Shown here piece after piece: positions 6,406 to 13,342 of a DNA stretch of 13,344 nt (the first letter of the stretch is position 1; every line of letters begins with the position of its first letter). This DNA is from an uncultured Eubacteriales bacterium (GTDB lineage Bacteria; Bacillota; Clostridia; UMGS1810). The stretch is from assembly GCA_900555295.1 (NCBI GenBank), contig USKN01000030.1, positions 1 to 13,344 on the forward strand, given 5' to 3'. Below the pieces are notes generated by a model. That model worked only from the letters and a program-made list of their open reading frames with translations. It was not told where the DNA came from and searched no databases. The position numbers and the translations under genes were made by a program.

Positions 6406-9309
6406 TTATTTTAAATATCTTTTTAACGGGCTTTGTGTATTTTTAAGTCCGTCGGCAAAAAGCTTTGCAACATATTTTGCTCCGTCCACCGACAAATGCA
6501 CTCTGTCCGTTGTGTTAATATTATTGCCCTCCAGCCAATACGAACCGAACGTACCGCCTTTTTCCTGACAGCTTTTAAGAAGTGCGGGTGTAATATTGTT
6601 TGTGTTTAAAAATGTATCGATATCAAGCAAATATGCCTCTCTGTGAGGGGTGTACATATCAACAAACGGCACGTTTAATTCCTGTGCAATTTCTTTTGTT
6701 GCTTCATAATAGTTTTTTGATGTTTGATCAAGAGTTTGGTTAACACTCGATACATCTGTCGCAATTATGGGGATTGCACCTTTTTGTTTAATATCCGCTA
6801 CAACATCTCTGAATGTTTGTTTGTATTCATCTATTGTTTCCGCCCACGAATATACAATATTGCCGCTTTCGTCTTTTACATCCCAGCTTGTTTGAGCGTA
6901 ATCGTTTATGCCGTGGCTTATTACCACATAATCGCCCTTTGTAAGGTCGGATTTTATATTTGCCCATACGCTGTTTTCGGGGTTGTAAAGTTTATCTTTG
7001 TTTGACATATATGTTGCATAATCAGTTACACCGTATGCATTTTTCATATATTTTTTATCGGCGCCGTTGGGTGCAATTGTAAATGCCTTTAAGCTCCAGC
7101 CTGATCTTGCTTTATTTACAACGGTTATGTTTGAGTCAAAAAGTTCTCCCACAAACTGTCCCCATCCTGAACGCGGATACCAATAACTCTCACTGTAGTT
7201 TGCACACTGTGAATGTGACACAAGGTAGAGCTTTGCAGGTGTGAGCGGTTCATCCGAAACACGTACTATACTTACGCTGTGAGATGCGGGCTTTGCAAGT
7301 TCTCTTTCCTCGGTGTATCTTTGGTTAAATGTTTTTATAAATTCCTGTTCTTTGGGTTTGTTTGTTGAATAACTTTTATATGAAGAATATCCCGCTTCTT
7401 GTGCAAATGCAAGCCACTCCTCGGTTGTGTAACTCTTTGACGTATCTAATTTGAGCTTGTCTACAATGCTTTGCTCAACCATAGCAATATATCTTATTTC
7501 GCGTTCCGAGTCGGTTGCATATTTTATTCTGTTTGCAGTTATGCTATACGAATTAAGCGACTGCTTTTGACCCGGGTTTAAGCCGTTTTCGGCAATATTA
7601 ATGCCGTTTGCAAGCTCACCCGATGTATACTCGCCTATTGCCGTACCGTCAAATCTTACTTCATATTTACCCGAATTAAGACCTGCAACCTTTATTATTT
7701 CGCGGTTTACCGACTCCGATAAATCAATACCGAAATCCGATTTGATTTTTTTATACTGCGAGCTTACGGCAATCGGGAGCGCATTTGCTTTGTATGTATA
7801 CTCTACACCCTCGGCTGTATTGCTCGTTACATTAATTGCGGCATTATATGCATTGCTTTCGCCGCCTGCGGTAATTTCAACACGTGCAACCTCGTTGTTG
7901 GGGTCTTGCGAACGTGCCATTAAATATCCAAACAAATATCCGCCGACATCCGACATATGAAGTCTGTCGCCGCCCGTGAATACTTTTGTAACAGACGGAT
8001 TGTTGTTTCTTATTGACGAGCTGTACTCGCTTGTAAGTTCGTACATATCTATTAAGTTGAGATTGTATTTTTCGGCAAGTTTTCTTACGCCTTTGGCAAT
8101 TTCACCCTCTGCCCAATTAAGGCCGAACCAATCGTCAACATTTGACGCATACTCTGTTTCAAATCTGTTGCTTTCGTCATACGCACAATATGTTACAACA
8201 TTTATTTTTATATTGTTTTCGTTGCAGTACTGTATAGCCTTTTCGTAATTATCTATACAAGCATTAATCTTTTCCCATTTTGCGGGATTGTTTTTGTGTG
8301 CCTCCTCACTTCCGTCACGGTTGCCCGCATAAAGCGATATTGAAGCGTCGTTGGGAGCAAACATAAATGTTATTTCGTCGCACTGTTTAAGATTTTCTCT
8401 GTCACCTGTGAATATATCCCAATTAAAACGGTTAATTGCACCGCTTGCCGTATCACCCGAAATACCTTTGCTTAAAAACTTAATGTTTCTGTTGGGATAG
8501 CGCGTGTTATAATAATGTTCCATATAAGGAAGCCAATTTGCGTGATGAGTATTGCTGTCACCCACAAATCCTACAACCCACGGGTCATCGGCGCTTTTGC
8601 CGTTATCGGTAAATGTTGTATCGCCAACTTTAACGCTCTTAGAGTCTGTAAGAGGTAAAAGGTTTACCATACTTTTCCATACAAACACTTTAAGTTTTGC
8701 CGTTCCTGTGGGTACGGTAAACTTATCAAAGCATTTTTTAAGATTTGCGTCAACATCATAATAATCATATGTCATATCGGCATTTGCCGCACCCAAAAGC
8801 TCGTTTGTGCTTGAGTATGCCGCAACGGTAAGCGATAAACTGCCGCTGTCGCCGTATTTATTTTTAATTGCAAGCGCAACATTTACAATATCGCCCTCGC
8901 TCGGCGCAAGCCTGTCAACGGCACTTCCGGTAACATCTATTTTATATGATGAAAAACCGCCTTTTTCGGCATATGCAATATCGGGAGATGACGCCGCACC
9001 CGAACCGTCTTTTATATATGCCTTATAATCGTCTATATTGCCGCCGAATTTAAATTTTGTGTAATACATTCCGTCGGCATTTACGTTTAATTGGTCTATG
9101 TAACCTATTTCACCGTTAGCTTTTTTAAGTAAAAAAGTAACATTTCCGCCGGCTACATCAGTCCTGCCTTCTGCGTATATGTTATATCCGCCGTTGTTCG
9201 ACGCTGCGGCAGTAACTTCATTTACTGCCGCAAGTGCCGAAAACGGAACGCACATAAACATTAATACCGCAAGAAAAACACTTATAACATTTCTTGTTTT
9301 TTTGTTCAT
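6406..9309 (-). CDS. Large secreted protein with two SGNH/GDSL esterase domains
   Basis: A 967-residue exported protein with a signal peptide at about 1-27 (SALA-A). Accessory modules A (about 43-115) and B (about 137-222) match those of the 517-residue esterase; both B modules share KNKYG. The first SGNH domain has GDSN (250-253, Ser252), block II around Gly285, APND in place of GxND (318-321) and DRLH (448-451). A linker with ELANGIN and a helical part (about 470-685) follows; it resembles the C-terminal extension seen on some SGNH proteins. The second, CE12-like SGNH domain (about 692-965) has SHSQ where GDST is usual (698-701, Ser700), RSGW (735-738), GIND (800-803), DRVH (935-938), and SGWGQ after block I. 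Both catalytic triads look complete. The likely job is removal of two kinds or positions of acyl ester from one glycan. Start: GGAGG 7 nt upstream. Substrate unknown. Confidence 0.9.
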   Translation of the reverse strand: MNKKTRNVISVFLAVLMFMCVPFSALAAVNEVTAAASNNGGYNIYAEGRTDVAGGNVTFLLKKANGEIGYIDQLNVNADGMYYTKFKFGGNIDDYKAYIKDGSGAASSPDIAYAEKGGFSSYKIDVTGSAVDRLAPSEGDIVNVALAIKNKYGDSGSLSLTVAAYSSTNELLGAANADMTYDYYDVDANLKKCFDKFTVPTGTAKLKVFVWKSMVNLLPLTDSKSVKVGDTTFTDNGKSADDPWVVGFVGDSNTHHANWLPYMEHYYNTRYPNRNIKFLSKGISGDTASGAINRFNWDIFTGDRENLKQCDEITFMFAPNDASISLYAGNRDGSEEAHKNNPAKWEKINACIDNYEKAIQYCNENNIKINVVTYCAYDESNRFETEYASNVDDWFGLNWAEGEIAKGVRKLAEKYNLNLIDMYELTSEYSSSIRNNNPSVTKVFTGGDRLHMSDVGGYLFGYLMARSQDPNNEVARVEITAGGESNAYNAAINVTSNTAEGVEYTYKANALPIAVSSQYKKIKSDFGIDLSESVNREIIKVAGLNSGKYEVRFDGTAIGEYTSGELANGINIAENGLNPGQKQSLNSYSITANRIKYATDSEREIRYIAMVEQSIVDKLKLDTSKSYTTEEWLAFAQEAGYSSYKSYSTNKPKEQEFIKTFNQRYTEERELAKPASHSVSIVRVSDEPLTPAKLYLVSHSQCANYSESYWYPRSGWGQFVGELFDSNITVVNKARSGWSLKAFTIAPNGADKKYMKNAYGVTDYATYMSNKDKLYNPENSVWANIKSDLTKGDYVVISHGINDYAQTSWDVKDESGNIVYSWAETIDEYKQTFRDVVADIKQKGAIPIIATDVSSVNQTLDQTSKNYYEATKEIAQELNVPFVDMYTPHREAYLLDIDTFLNTNNITPALLKSCQEKGGTFGSYWLEGNNINTTDRVHLSVDGAKYVAKLFADGLKNTQSPLKRYLK

Positions 9310-9340
9310 TTTGCAACCTCCGTATACATATTAATTATGT

Positions 9341-9360
9341 AATGCGTATTAAACCGCATT
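9341..9360. repeat. Small inverted repeat between permease and large esterase genes
   Basis: AATGCG (9341-9346) and CGCATT (9355-9360) form a 6-bp stem with an 8-nt loop in the 59-bp gap, the longest gap inside the operon. The palindrome TTGCGCAA (9361-9368) lies directly beside it. There is no T-run, so it is not a convincing terminator. It could protect or process the mRNA at this junction, or be chance. Confidence 0.3.
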
Positions 9361-9368
9361 TTGCGCAA

Positions 9369-10259
9369 TCAGCCTTTTACACCACCTACGGTTAAACCTC
9401 TTGTAAAGTATTTTTGAAAGAACGGGAATATAACAAGCACGGGGCCCGCCGCAAGTACTGCCATTGCCATTCTTGCCGTTTCACCTGGTATTTTTGACAT
9501 ATCCATAGCCGCGTCCGATACCCCGCCTTGCTGTGCCTCGAGCAAGAATTGCAAATCCTTCATTATTTTTTGGAGTAAGTACTGTAAGCTTATTAAATCG
9601 TCGCGTTTATTAATATAAAGCATTGATTCCATCCACGAATTCCATTTTGTTAATAATGTAAAGAGTGCAACTGTTGCCAAAACAGGTTTTGACAGCGGTA
9701 AAATTATTGTAAAGAAAATTCTGTATTCCGACGCACCGTCAACCGTTGCCGCCTCCGATATGGAATCGGGAAGTCCGGCAAAAAATGTTCGCAGCATAAA
9801 CACGTACCACGGGTTTATAAGTGCCGGAAGTATGTACACCCAAATTGTATCGGCAAGTCTGTAGTATTGCGTAATAAGTATGTATATAGGTACCATACCG
9901 CCCGAAAACAGCATTGTAAAGAACAAATAAAACGATATACCGCCTCTGCCCCTTAAATAACTTTTTGTAAGAGGATATGCAATCATAGACATTAAAAGCG
10001 TTGCAAGAACCATTGTTGTAAACGAAAATATAATTGTAACTTTGTATGCATCAAGGAGCGCCGTTGCGTCTTTTAACACATATTTGTATGCGTCCAAAGT
10101 AAATCCTTTGGGAAGTACTCCGTAACCAAACAGCATAATTTGTTTTTCAACCGAAAATGACGCACTCACAAGCATAATAAGAGGTATAATAAACATTATG
10201 CTTAAAACTATAAATAATATATGCAGTGCAATTTGTACACCTGTATCTTGTTTTTCCAT
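9369..10259 (-). CDS. Carbohydrate ABC transporter permease, LplC/YtcP type
   Basis: A 296-residue inner permease subunit of a CUT1-type sugar importer. About six hydrophobic membrane segments are visible, starting with ALHILFIVLSIMFIIPLIML at about 11-30. The ATPase-contacting EAA loop reads EAATVDGASEYRIFF (169-183). The C-terminus YFTRGLTVGGVKG is typical of LplC-type subunits. It pairs with the upstream LplB-type gene, 20 nt away, to form the membrane channel. The AAGGAG site is 11 nt before the ATG. No ATPase gene is found in the window, so the heterodimer probably uses a shared MsmX-like ATPase encoded elsewhere; this is established for several related Bacillus importers and inferred here. 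Confidence 0.95.
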   Translation of the reverse strand: MEKQDTGVQIALHILFIVLSIMFIIPLIMLVSASFSVEKQIMLFGYGVLPKGFTLDAYKYVLKDATALLDAYKVTIIFSFTTMVLATLLMSMIAYPLTKSYLRGRGGISFYLFFTMLFSGGMVPIYILITQYYRLADTIWVYILPALINPWYVFMLRTFFAGLPDSISEAATVDGASEYRIFFTIILPLSKPVLATVALFTLLTKWNSWMESMLYINKRDDLISLQYLLQKIMKDLQFLLEAQQGGVSDAAMDMSKIPGETARMAMAVLAAGPVLVIFPFFQKYFTRGLTVGGVKG

Positions 10260-10279
10260 TTTATATCACACTCCTTATA

Positions 10280-11209
10280 TCAGAACAACGAACTTTCGGG
10301 GTCAATTTTTTTAGCCGTATAGTTTGTAACCATTACCAAAACAAAACCTACCACCGACTGAACAAGACCTACTGCCGACGACATGCCCATATCGCCTATT
10401 TCACGCATAGCACGGTATACGTATGTATCTATAACGTCCGTTCGTGAATAAAGCGTACCAACGTTTCGTGTTACCTGATAGAACAAACCGAAATCGGCTC
10501 TGAATATGCTGCCTATTTTTAAAATTGTTAAAATTGTAATAAGGGGAACAAGCGACGGAATTGTAATATTCCGCATAATTTGACGTCTGTTTGCTCCGTC
10601 TATACGCGCCGCCTCAAAAAGCGATGAATCTATACCCATAAGCGCCGCATAATAAACAATTGAGTCCATTCCTACGTGTTTCCATACCGAGCAAATTAAA
10701 AGTATGTATGTCCACGCCGCAGGCCTTGAATACCATTCAACGCCCTTGCCGCCAAATGCTTCAATAATTTTATTTACCATACCGTACGACGGGCTTAAAA
10801 ATGCGTATACAATGTAACTTACAATAACCCATGACATAAAGTGCGGGGTAATAAGTACTGTTTGGTATACCTTTGAACCAAGACGGCTTTTAAGACCGAA
10901 CATAAGTATTGCAACGAGTACCGCTGCAATAATACCCACAACAATAAAAATTGCGTTAAGTTCAAGAGTATTCCACGTAATACGTGCAAAATCGTGAGAT
11001 TTTAAAAGGAACCTGAAGTTATCAAGTCCTATCCATTTACTTCCAAAAATTCCTTTATTGTACTTATAATCTTTAAAAGCTATTATAATACCTGCCATAG
11101 GCAAGTAGTTAAATAATAACACCAGCAGCATAGGAATTGCACAAAGGGAATAAAGCTGCATATCCCTTTTGTTAAATTTTGAATGCCGTGTTTTTGTTTT
11201 GCTTTTCAT
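10280..11209 (-). CDS. Carbohydrate ABC transporter permease, LplB/YteP type
   Basis: A 309-residue permease and the first gene of the six-gene operon. The N-terminal tail is basic (MKSKTKTRHSKFNKRD), followed by a first membrane segment containing LCAIPMLLVLLFNYLPMAG. The EAA loop reads FEAARIDGANRRQIMRNI. The C-terminus NYTAKKIDPESSLF is common in this family. A start six codons upstream (11227, reading MMGGSL) is possible by frame. However, those codons contain the GGGAGG ribosome binding site, which lies 7 nt before the ATG at 11209, so the shorter form is chosen. Together with the LplC-type subunit it should form the channel for an oligosaccharide delivered by the lipoprotein. Confidence 0.95.
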   Translation of the reverse strand: MKSKTKTRHSKFNKRDMQLYSLCAIPMLLVLLFNYLPMAGIIIAFKDYKYNKGIFGSKWIGLDNFRFLLKSHDFARITWNTLELNAIFIVVGIIAAVLVAILMFGLKSRLGSKVYQTVLITPHFMSWVIVSYIVYAFLSPSYGMVNKIIEAFGGKGVEWYSRPAAWTYILLICSVWKHVGMDSIVYYAALMGIDSSLFEAARIDGANRRQIMRNITIPSLVPLITILTILKIGSIFRADFGLFYQVTRNVGTLYSRTDVIDTYVYRAMREIGDMGMSSAVGLVQSVVGFVLVMVTNYTAKKIDPESSLF

Positions 11210-11216
11210 CAAGCTT

Positions 11217-11222
11217 CCTCCC
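11217..11222 (-). promoter_or_regulatory. Ribosome binding site deciding the LplB-type permease start
   Basis: GGGAGG on the minus strand is followed by AAGCTTG and ATG (11209), a 7-nt spacing. The upstream ATG codons at 11227 and 11224 lie before this site and have no comparable Shine-Dalgarno sequence of their own. Confidence 0.8.
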
Positions 11223-11250
11223 ATCATATAAATTGAATAACAATTGTTCT

Positions 11251-11320
11251 TTTGTATACTTAAATTTTATCACATTGTGTTTTTTTCATCAATGCACTTT
11301 ATTTTCAAGTTTGTATACTT
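11251..11320. repeat. Two copies of TTTGTATACTT flanking the operon promoter
   Basis: An 11-bp sequence, TTTGTATACTT, occurs at 11251-11261 and again, identical and in the same orientation, at 11310-11320, 59 bp apart. Both contain the palindromic core GTATAC. The first copy covers the expected transcription start and the second is centred near -58. This placement suggests paired operators, possibly with looping. The TTGTATAC core recalls operators of GntR-family regulators such as gluconate GntR (TTGTATACAA), but the symmetry is incomplete. No gene for such a regulator lies in the window. Confidence 0.5.
11264..11292 (-). promoter_or_regulatory. Promoter of the sugar-utilisation operon
   Basis: Reading the minus strand: -35 TTGATG (11292-11287), a 17-bp spacer, and -10 TAAAAT (11269-11264) preceded by TGA, giving an extended -10 (TGATAAAAT). 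The expected start is near 11257, about 48 nt before the first start codon. It lies just downstream of the terminator of the rsmA-fthC group, so the operon should be independently controlled. No match to a catabolite-response element was recognised nearby. Confidence 0.7.
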
Positions 11321-11335
11321 TTTTTCACTTTTGAC

Positions 11336-11371
11336 AAAAAAAACGGTACTTTTTTACAAAGGCACCGTTTT
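11336..11371 (-). terminator. Rho-independent terminator of the rsmA-fthC-hypothetical group
   Basis: On the minus strand AAAACGGT (11371-11364) pairs with ACCGTTTT (11347-11340) over 8 bp. One mismatch and a further G-C pair extend the stem, followed by a run of eight T (11343-11336, partly within the stem). It lies 20 nt after the stop codon of the hypothetical gene and separates this group from the sugar operon promoter. Confidence 0.85.
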
Positions 11372-11390
11372 ATTACATATTTTTTTATAA

Positions 11391-11855
11391 TTATTGAGCT
11401 TTTAACTCACTCGTTTTTAAATCTATTTCATAATTTTTATCATATCTGAATGTTACTTTTTGGTTTACTTTATCTATTACAACATTGTCGTATGTTTTTT
11501 GCCCGTATAAACTTACCGACTCAAAATTTTCTCCATAATCTATTAAACTTCCGTCTTTTGCAATGCGGTACATAAGCTGTGTTGCACCGTGAAAATTGGG
11601 CTGATACATATAATAAAAACCGTAATCGTCGGTTTCGTACGAATCGATAACCGTCATAAACTGATTTTGAAAATGTTCTTTCCAATCATCCGTACTCGGA
11701 ATAACAGGTGTTACGTCTTTTAAAAGATTTTCAAATTTATCTTTTAAAAAATAAAGAATGTTTGCACCGTCATTGAATACAAGCGACACGTTTTTGTTTT
11801 CGTCCTCATAAAACGCACTGCGTTTGGGGCAAAAAGTATAAAGCATACACTCCAA
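11391..11855 (-). CDS. Hypothetical protein; start region probably frameshifted
   Basis: An open frame of 154 codons from a TTG at 11855. I do not recognise the family. The protein is mixed charged and aromatic (FYYMYQPNFHG, then GATQLMYRIAKDGSLIDYGE) with a repetitive-looking beta end (NQKVTFRYDKNYEIDLKTSE), suggesting a small beta-rich fold. No signal peptide or membrane segment is visible in this frame. The start is doubtful. The TTG is 17 nt from the only good GGAGG. The ATG at 11846 has GGAG only 3 nt away. The well-placed ATG at 11865 is in another frame. Removing one A from the A7 tract at 11856-11862 would give one 157-codon gene beginning MKKLECML. So this may be a gene with a sequencing indel, a pseudogene, or a slippage-controlled gene. 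It follows fthC by 26 nt. Confidence 0.5.
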   Translation of the reverse strand: MECMLYTFCPKRSAFYEDENKNVSLVFNDGANILYFLKDKFENLLKDVTPVIPSTDDWKEHFQNQFMTVIDSYETDDYGFYYMYQPNFHGATQLMYRIAKDGSLIDYGENFESVSLYGQKTYDNVVIDKVNQKVTFRYDKNYEIDLKTSELKAQ

Positions 11856-11877
11856 TTTTTTTCATAGCAATACCTCC
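11806..11877 (-). other. Out-of-frame start with strong ribosome binding site and A7 tract
   Basis: GGAGG (11877-11873) precedes ATG (11865) by 7 nt, an excellent translation start. It reads ATG, seven A, then TTGGAG; in its own frame it encodes only 19 residues (MKKIGVYALYFLPQTQCVL) before TGA at 11808-11806. The long hypothetical frame begins right after the A7 tract in the +1 frame. The arrangement suggests a single-base indel or slippage in the A tract rather than a genuine 19-residue peptide, although a leader peptide cannot be excluded. Confidence 0.55.
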
Positions 11878-11881
11878 AAAA

Positions 11882-12436
11882 TCAATTATTTGTAAACACA
11901 TAATCCATTTGTATATCAAACTCACCGCGCGGAATATACAACGGAGGTTTTACAATTTGAAAATCATAGCACGCCGCAAATGTACATACGTTTGCATTAC
12001 ACAAAAATTTATCGTAATATCCGCCGCCGTAACCCAAACGTGTATTTTGTGTATCTGCCGCAACGGCGGGCGCAATTATTAAATCAAGCATATCCGCATT
12101 TACACATTCGCACGTATTAAGCGGTTCATATATGCCAAATTTGTTTTTTGCATAATCTTTTTCAAAATCAAATCCGTACACCCTGCACGCTTTCATTGTA
12201 TCGCCGCACACCAACGGTACATAAAGCTTTTTGTTTGTTTTTATACATTCGTATCCCAAAGGTAGCACATCAACTTCTCCGTTAAACGGCAAATATATCA
12301 TTACGTTTTCGGCACATTTAAAAACCTCGGTACGCTTTATTTTATTGCATATGTTCTTGCTTTTTTGCGCCGCTGTAACACTCGGCAATTCAAGGCGAAG
12401 TTTTTTATAGTATTTTCTTATATCCGATTTATTCAT
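11882..12436 (-). CDS. fthC: 5-formyltetrahydrofolate cyclo-ligase
   Basis: A 184-residue cytoplasmic enzyme of normal family length. It converts 5-formyltetrahydrofolate to 5,10-methenyltetrahydrofolate with ATP and so returns folinate to the one-carbon pool. The signature RLGYGGGYYDKFL (133-145) matches the conserved nucleotide and substrate loop. FGIYEP (100-105) and the N-terminal basic KSDIRKYYKKLR also fit. The gene starts 9 nt after the rsmA stop. Its ribosome binding site GGTAGG contains the rsmA TAG stop, so translation is probably linked. Pairing with rsmA in one transcript has no obvious metabolic logic. The protein is also known as YgfA or YqgN. Confidence 0.95.
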   Translation of the reverse strand: MNKSDIRKYYKKLRLELPSVTAAQKSKNICNKIKRTEVFKCAENVMIYLPFNGEVDVLPLGYECIKTNKKLYVPLVCGDTMKACRVYGFDFEKDYAKNKFGIYEPLNTCECVNADMLDLIIAPAVAADTQNTRLGYGGGYYDKFLCNANVCTFAACYDFQIVKPPLYIPRGEFDIQMDYVFTNN

Positions 12437-12445
12437 TTTAAAAAC

Positions 12446-13303
12446 CTACCGAATGTTATTTGCAATATTTGCAAACTCGTCCATATTAAGAGTTTCGCCT
12501 CTGCGTCTGCCGTCTATTGATATACTTTCTAGCATTTTTGATATTTCATCTTTGCCCATTGCAAACGACGGACTGTTTGAAAGCGCGTTTAAAAGCGTTT
12601 TTCGCCGCTGACCGAATGATGCCTTTACAACTTTAAAAAACATTTTTTTATCCTTTACATCAACGGGCGGCTTATCTCTCATCTGCAGTTTTATAACTGA
12701 CGACGACACTTTGGGTTGAGGTATAAAAGATGACGGCGGAACATTTACAATTATTTGCGGCACACTGTAAAAATTAACCGCAACGGTTAATGCACCGTAA
12801 TCTTTGGTAGACGGTTTGGCCGCTATTCTGTCTGCAACCTCTTTTTGTATCATAACCACAATATTGCTTATGGGCAGTTCCTGCTCTATAAGTCCCATAA
12901 TTATGGGGGTGGTTATATAATACGGCAAGTTTGCTGCAATTTTTACCGTTCCACCTCCAAACTCATTCTCAACAAGTTTATTTATATCTGTTTTAAGTAT
13001 ATCCGCATTAATTACCGATAAATTATTAAATTCTGCCGTATTTTGCTTTAAAACGGGTATAACCGTACTGTCTATTTCAACCGCAACAACTTTTTTTGCA
13101 TTAAGGCAAAGCTGTTGTGTAAGCGTTCCAAAACCCGGTCCTATCTCTATAACATTTGTATCTTTTGTAATACATGCGCCGTTTATTATATCAGAAAGCA
13201 CATTTTCGTCAACAAGAAAATTTTGACCGAGCGATTTTGAAAACCTGAACCCGCTCTCTTTTAATATTTCTTTTATCTCGGAAACCGATGATAAATTTCT
13301 CAT
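12446..13303 (-). CDS. rsmA: 16S rRNA (adenine1518-N6/adenine1519-N6)-dimethyltransferase
   Basis: A 285-residue methyltransferase, normal length for RsmA (KsgA). It dimethylates two adjacent adenines in the 3'-terminal helix of 16S rRNA during small-subunit assembly, using S-adenosylmethionine. Motifs in order: SLGQNFL (24-30), the SAM-binding EIGPGFGTLT (53-62), catalytic NLPYYIT (125-131), QKEVADRIAAKP (153-164), and the C-terminal FGQRRKTL (230-237). All key residues are intact. The start is supported by GGAGG at 13314-13318 on the minus strand, 10 nt upstream. It heads the group rsmA - fthC - hypothetical gene. In many Bacillota rsmA follows rnmV; that region lies beyond the window. Confidence 0.97.
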   Translation of the reverse strand: MRNLSSVSEIKEILKESGFRFSKSLGQNFLVDENVLSDIINGACITKDTNVIEIGPGFGTLTQQLCLNAKKVVAVEIDSTVIPVLKQNTAEFNNLSVINADILKTDINKLVENEFGGGTVKIAANLPYYITTPIIMGLIEQELPISNIVVMIQKEVADRIAAKPSTKDYGALTVAVNFYSVPQIIVNVPPSSFIPQPKVSSSVIKLQMRDKPPVDVKDKKMFFKVVKASFGQRRKTLLNALSNSPSFAMGKDEISKMLESISIDGRRRGETLNMDEFANIANNIR

Positions 13304-13333
13304 AATACTTAAACCTCCGAATTTTATGTGTTA

Positions 13334-13342
13334 ATTGTATCA
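13334..13342 (-). promoter_or_regulatory. -10 region of the rsmA promoter (cut by window edge)
   Basis: On the minus strand TGATACAAT forms an extended -10 (TGA plus TACAAT at 13339-13334), about 30 nt before the rsmA ATG. The -35 region lies outside the window. The form matches the other two promoters seen here. Confidence 0.45.

Noticed and set aside
6176..6568. 130-codon open frame on the plus strand
   Set aside because: It lies opposite the 5' end of the solute-binding protein gene and the 3' end of the large esterase, has low-complexity Ser/Thr/Phe-rich content and no ribosome binding site; a shadow frame.
7601..7960. 119-codon open frame on the plus strand
   Set aside because: It is antisense to the linker of the large esterase; the hydrophobic Ser/Ala/Leu-rich content is a by-product of the opposite strand.
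9341..9368. Internal terminator between the permeases and the large esterase
   Set aside because: The stem is only 6 bp and no T-run follows in either direction, so termination is unlikely.
11310..11320. The upstream GTATAC repeat as a second -10 element
   Set aside because: No suitable -35 sits 16-18 bp away, and the exact duplication at the transcription start fits an operator better.
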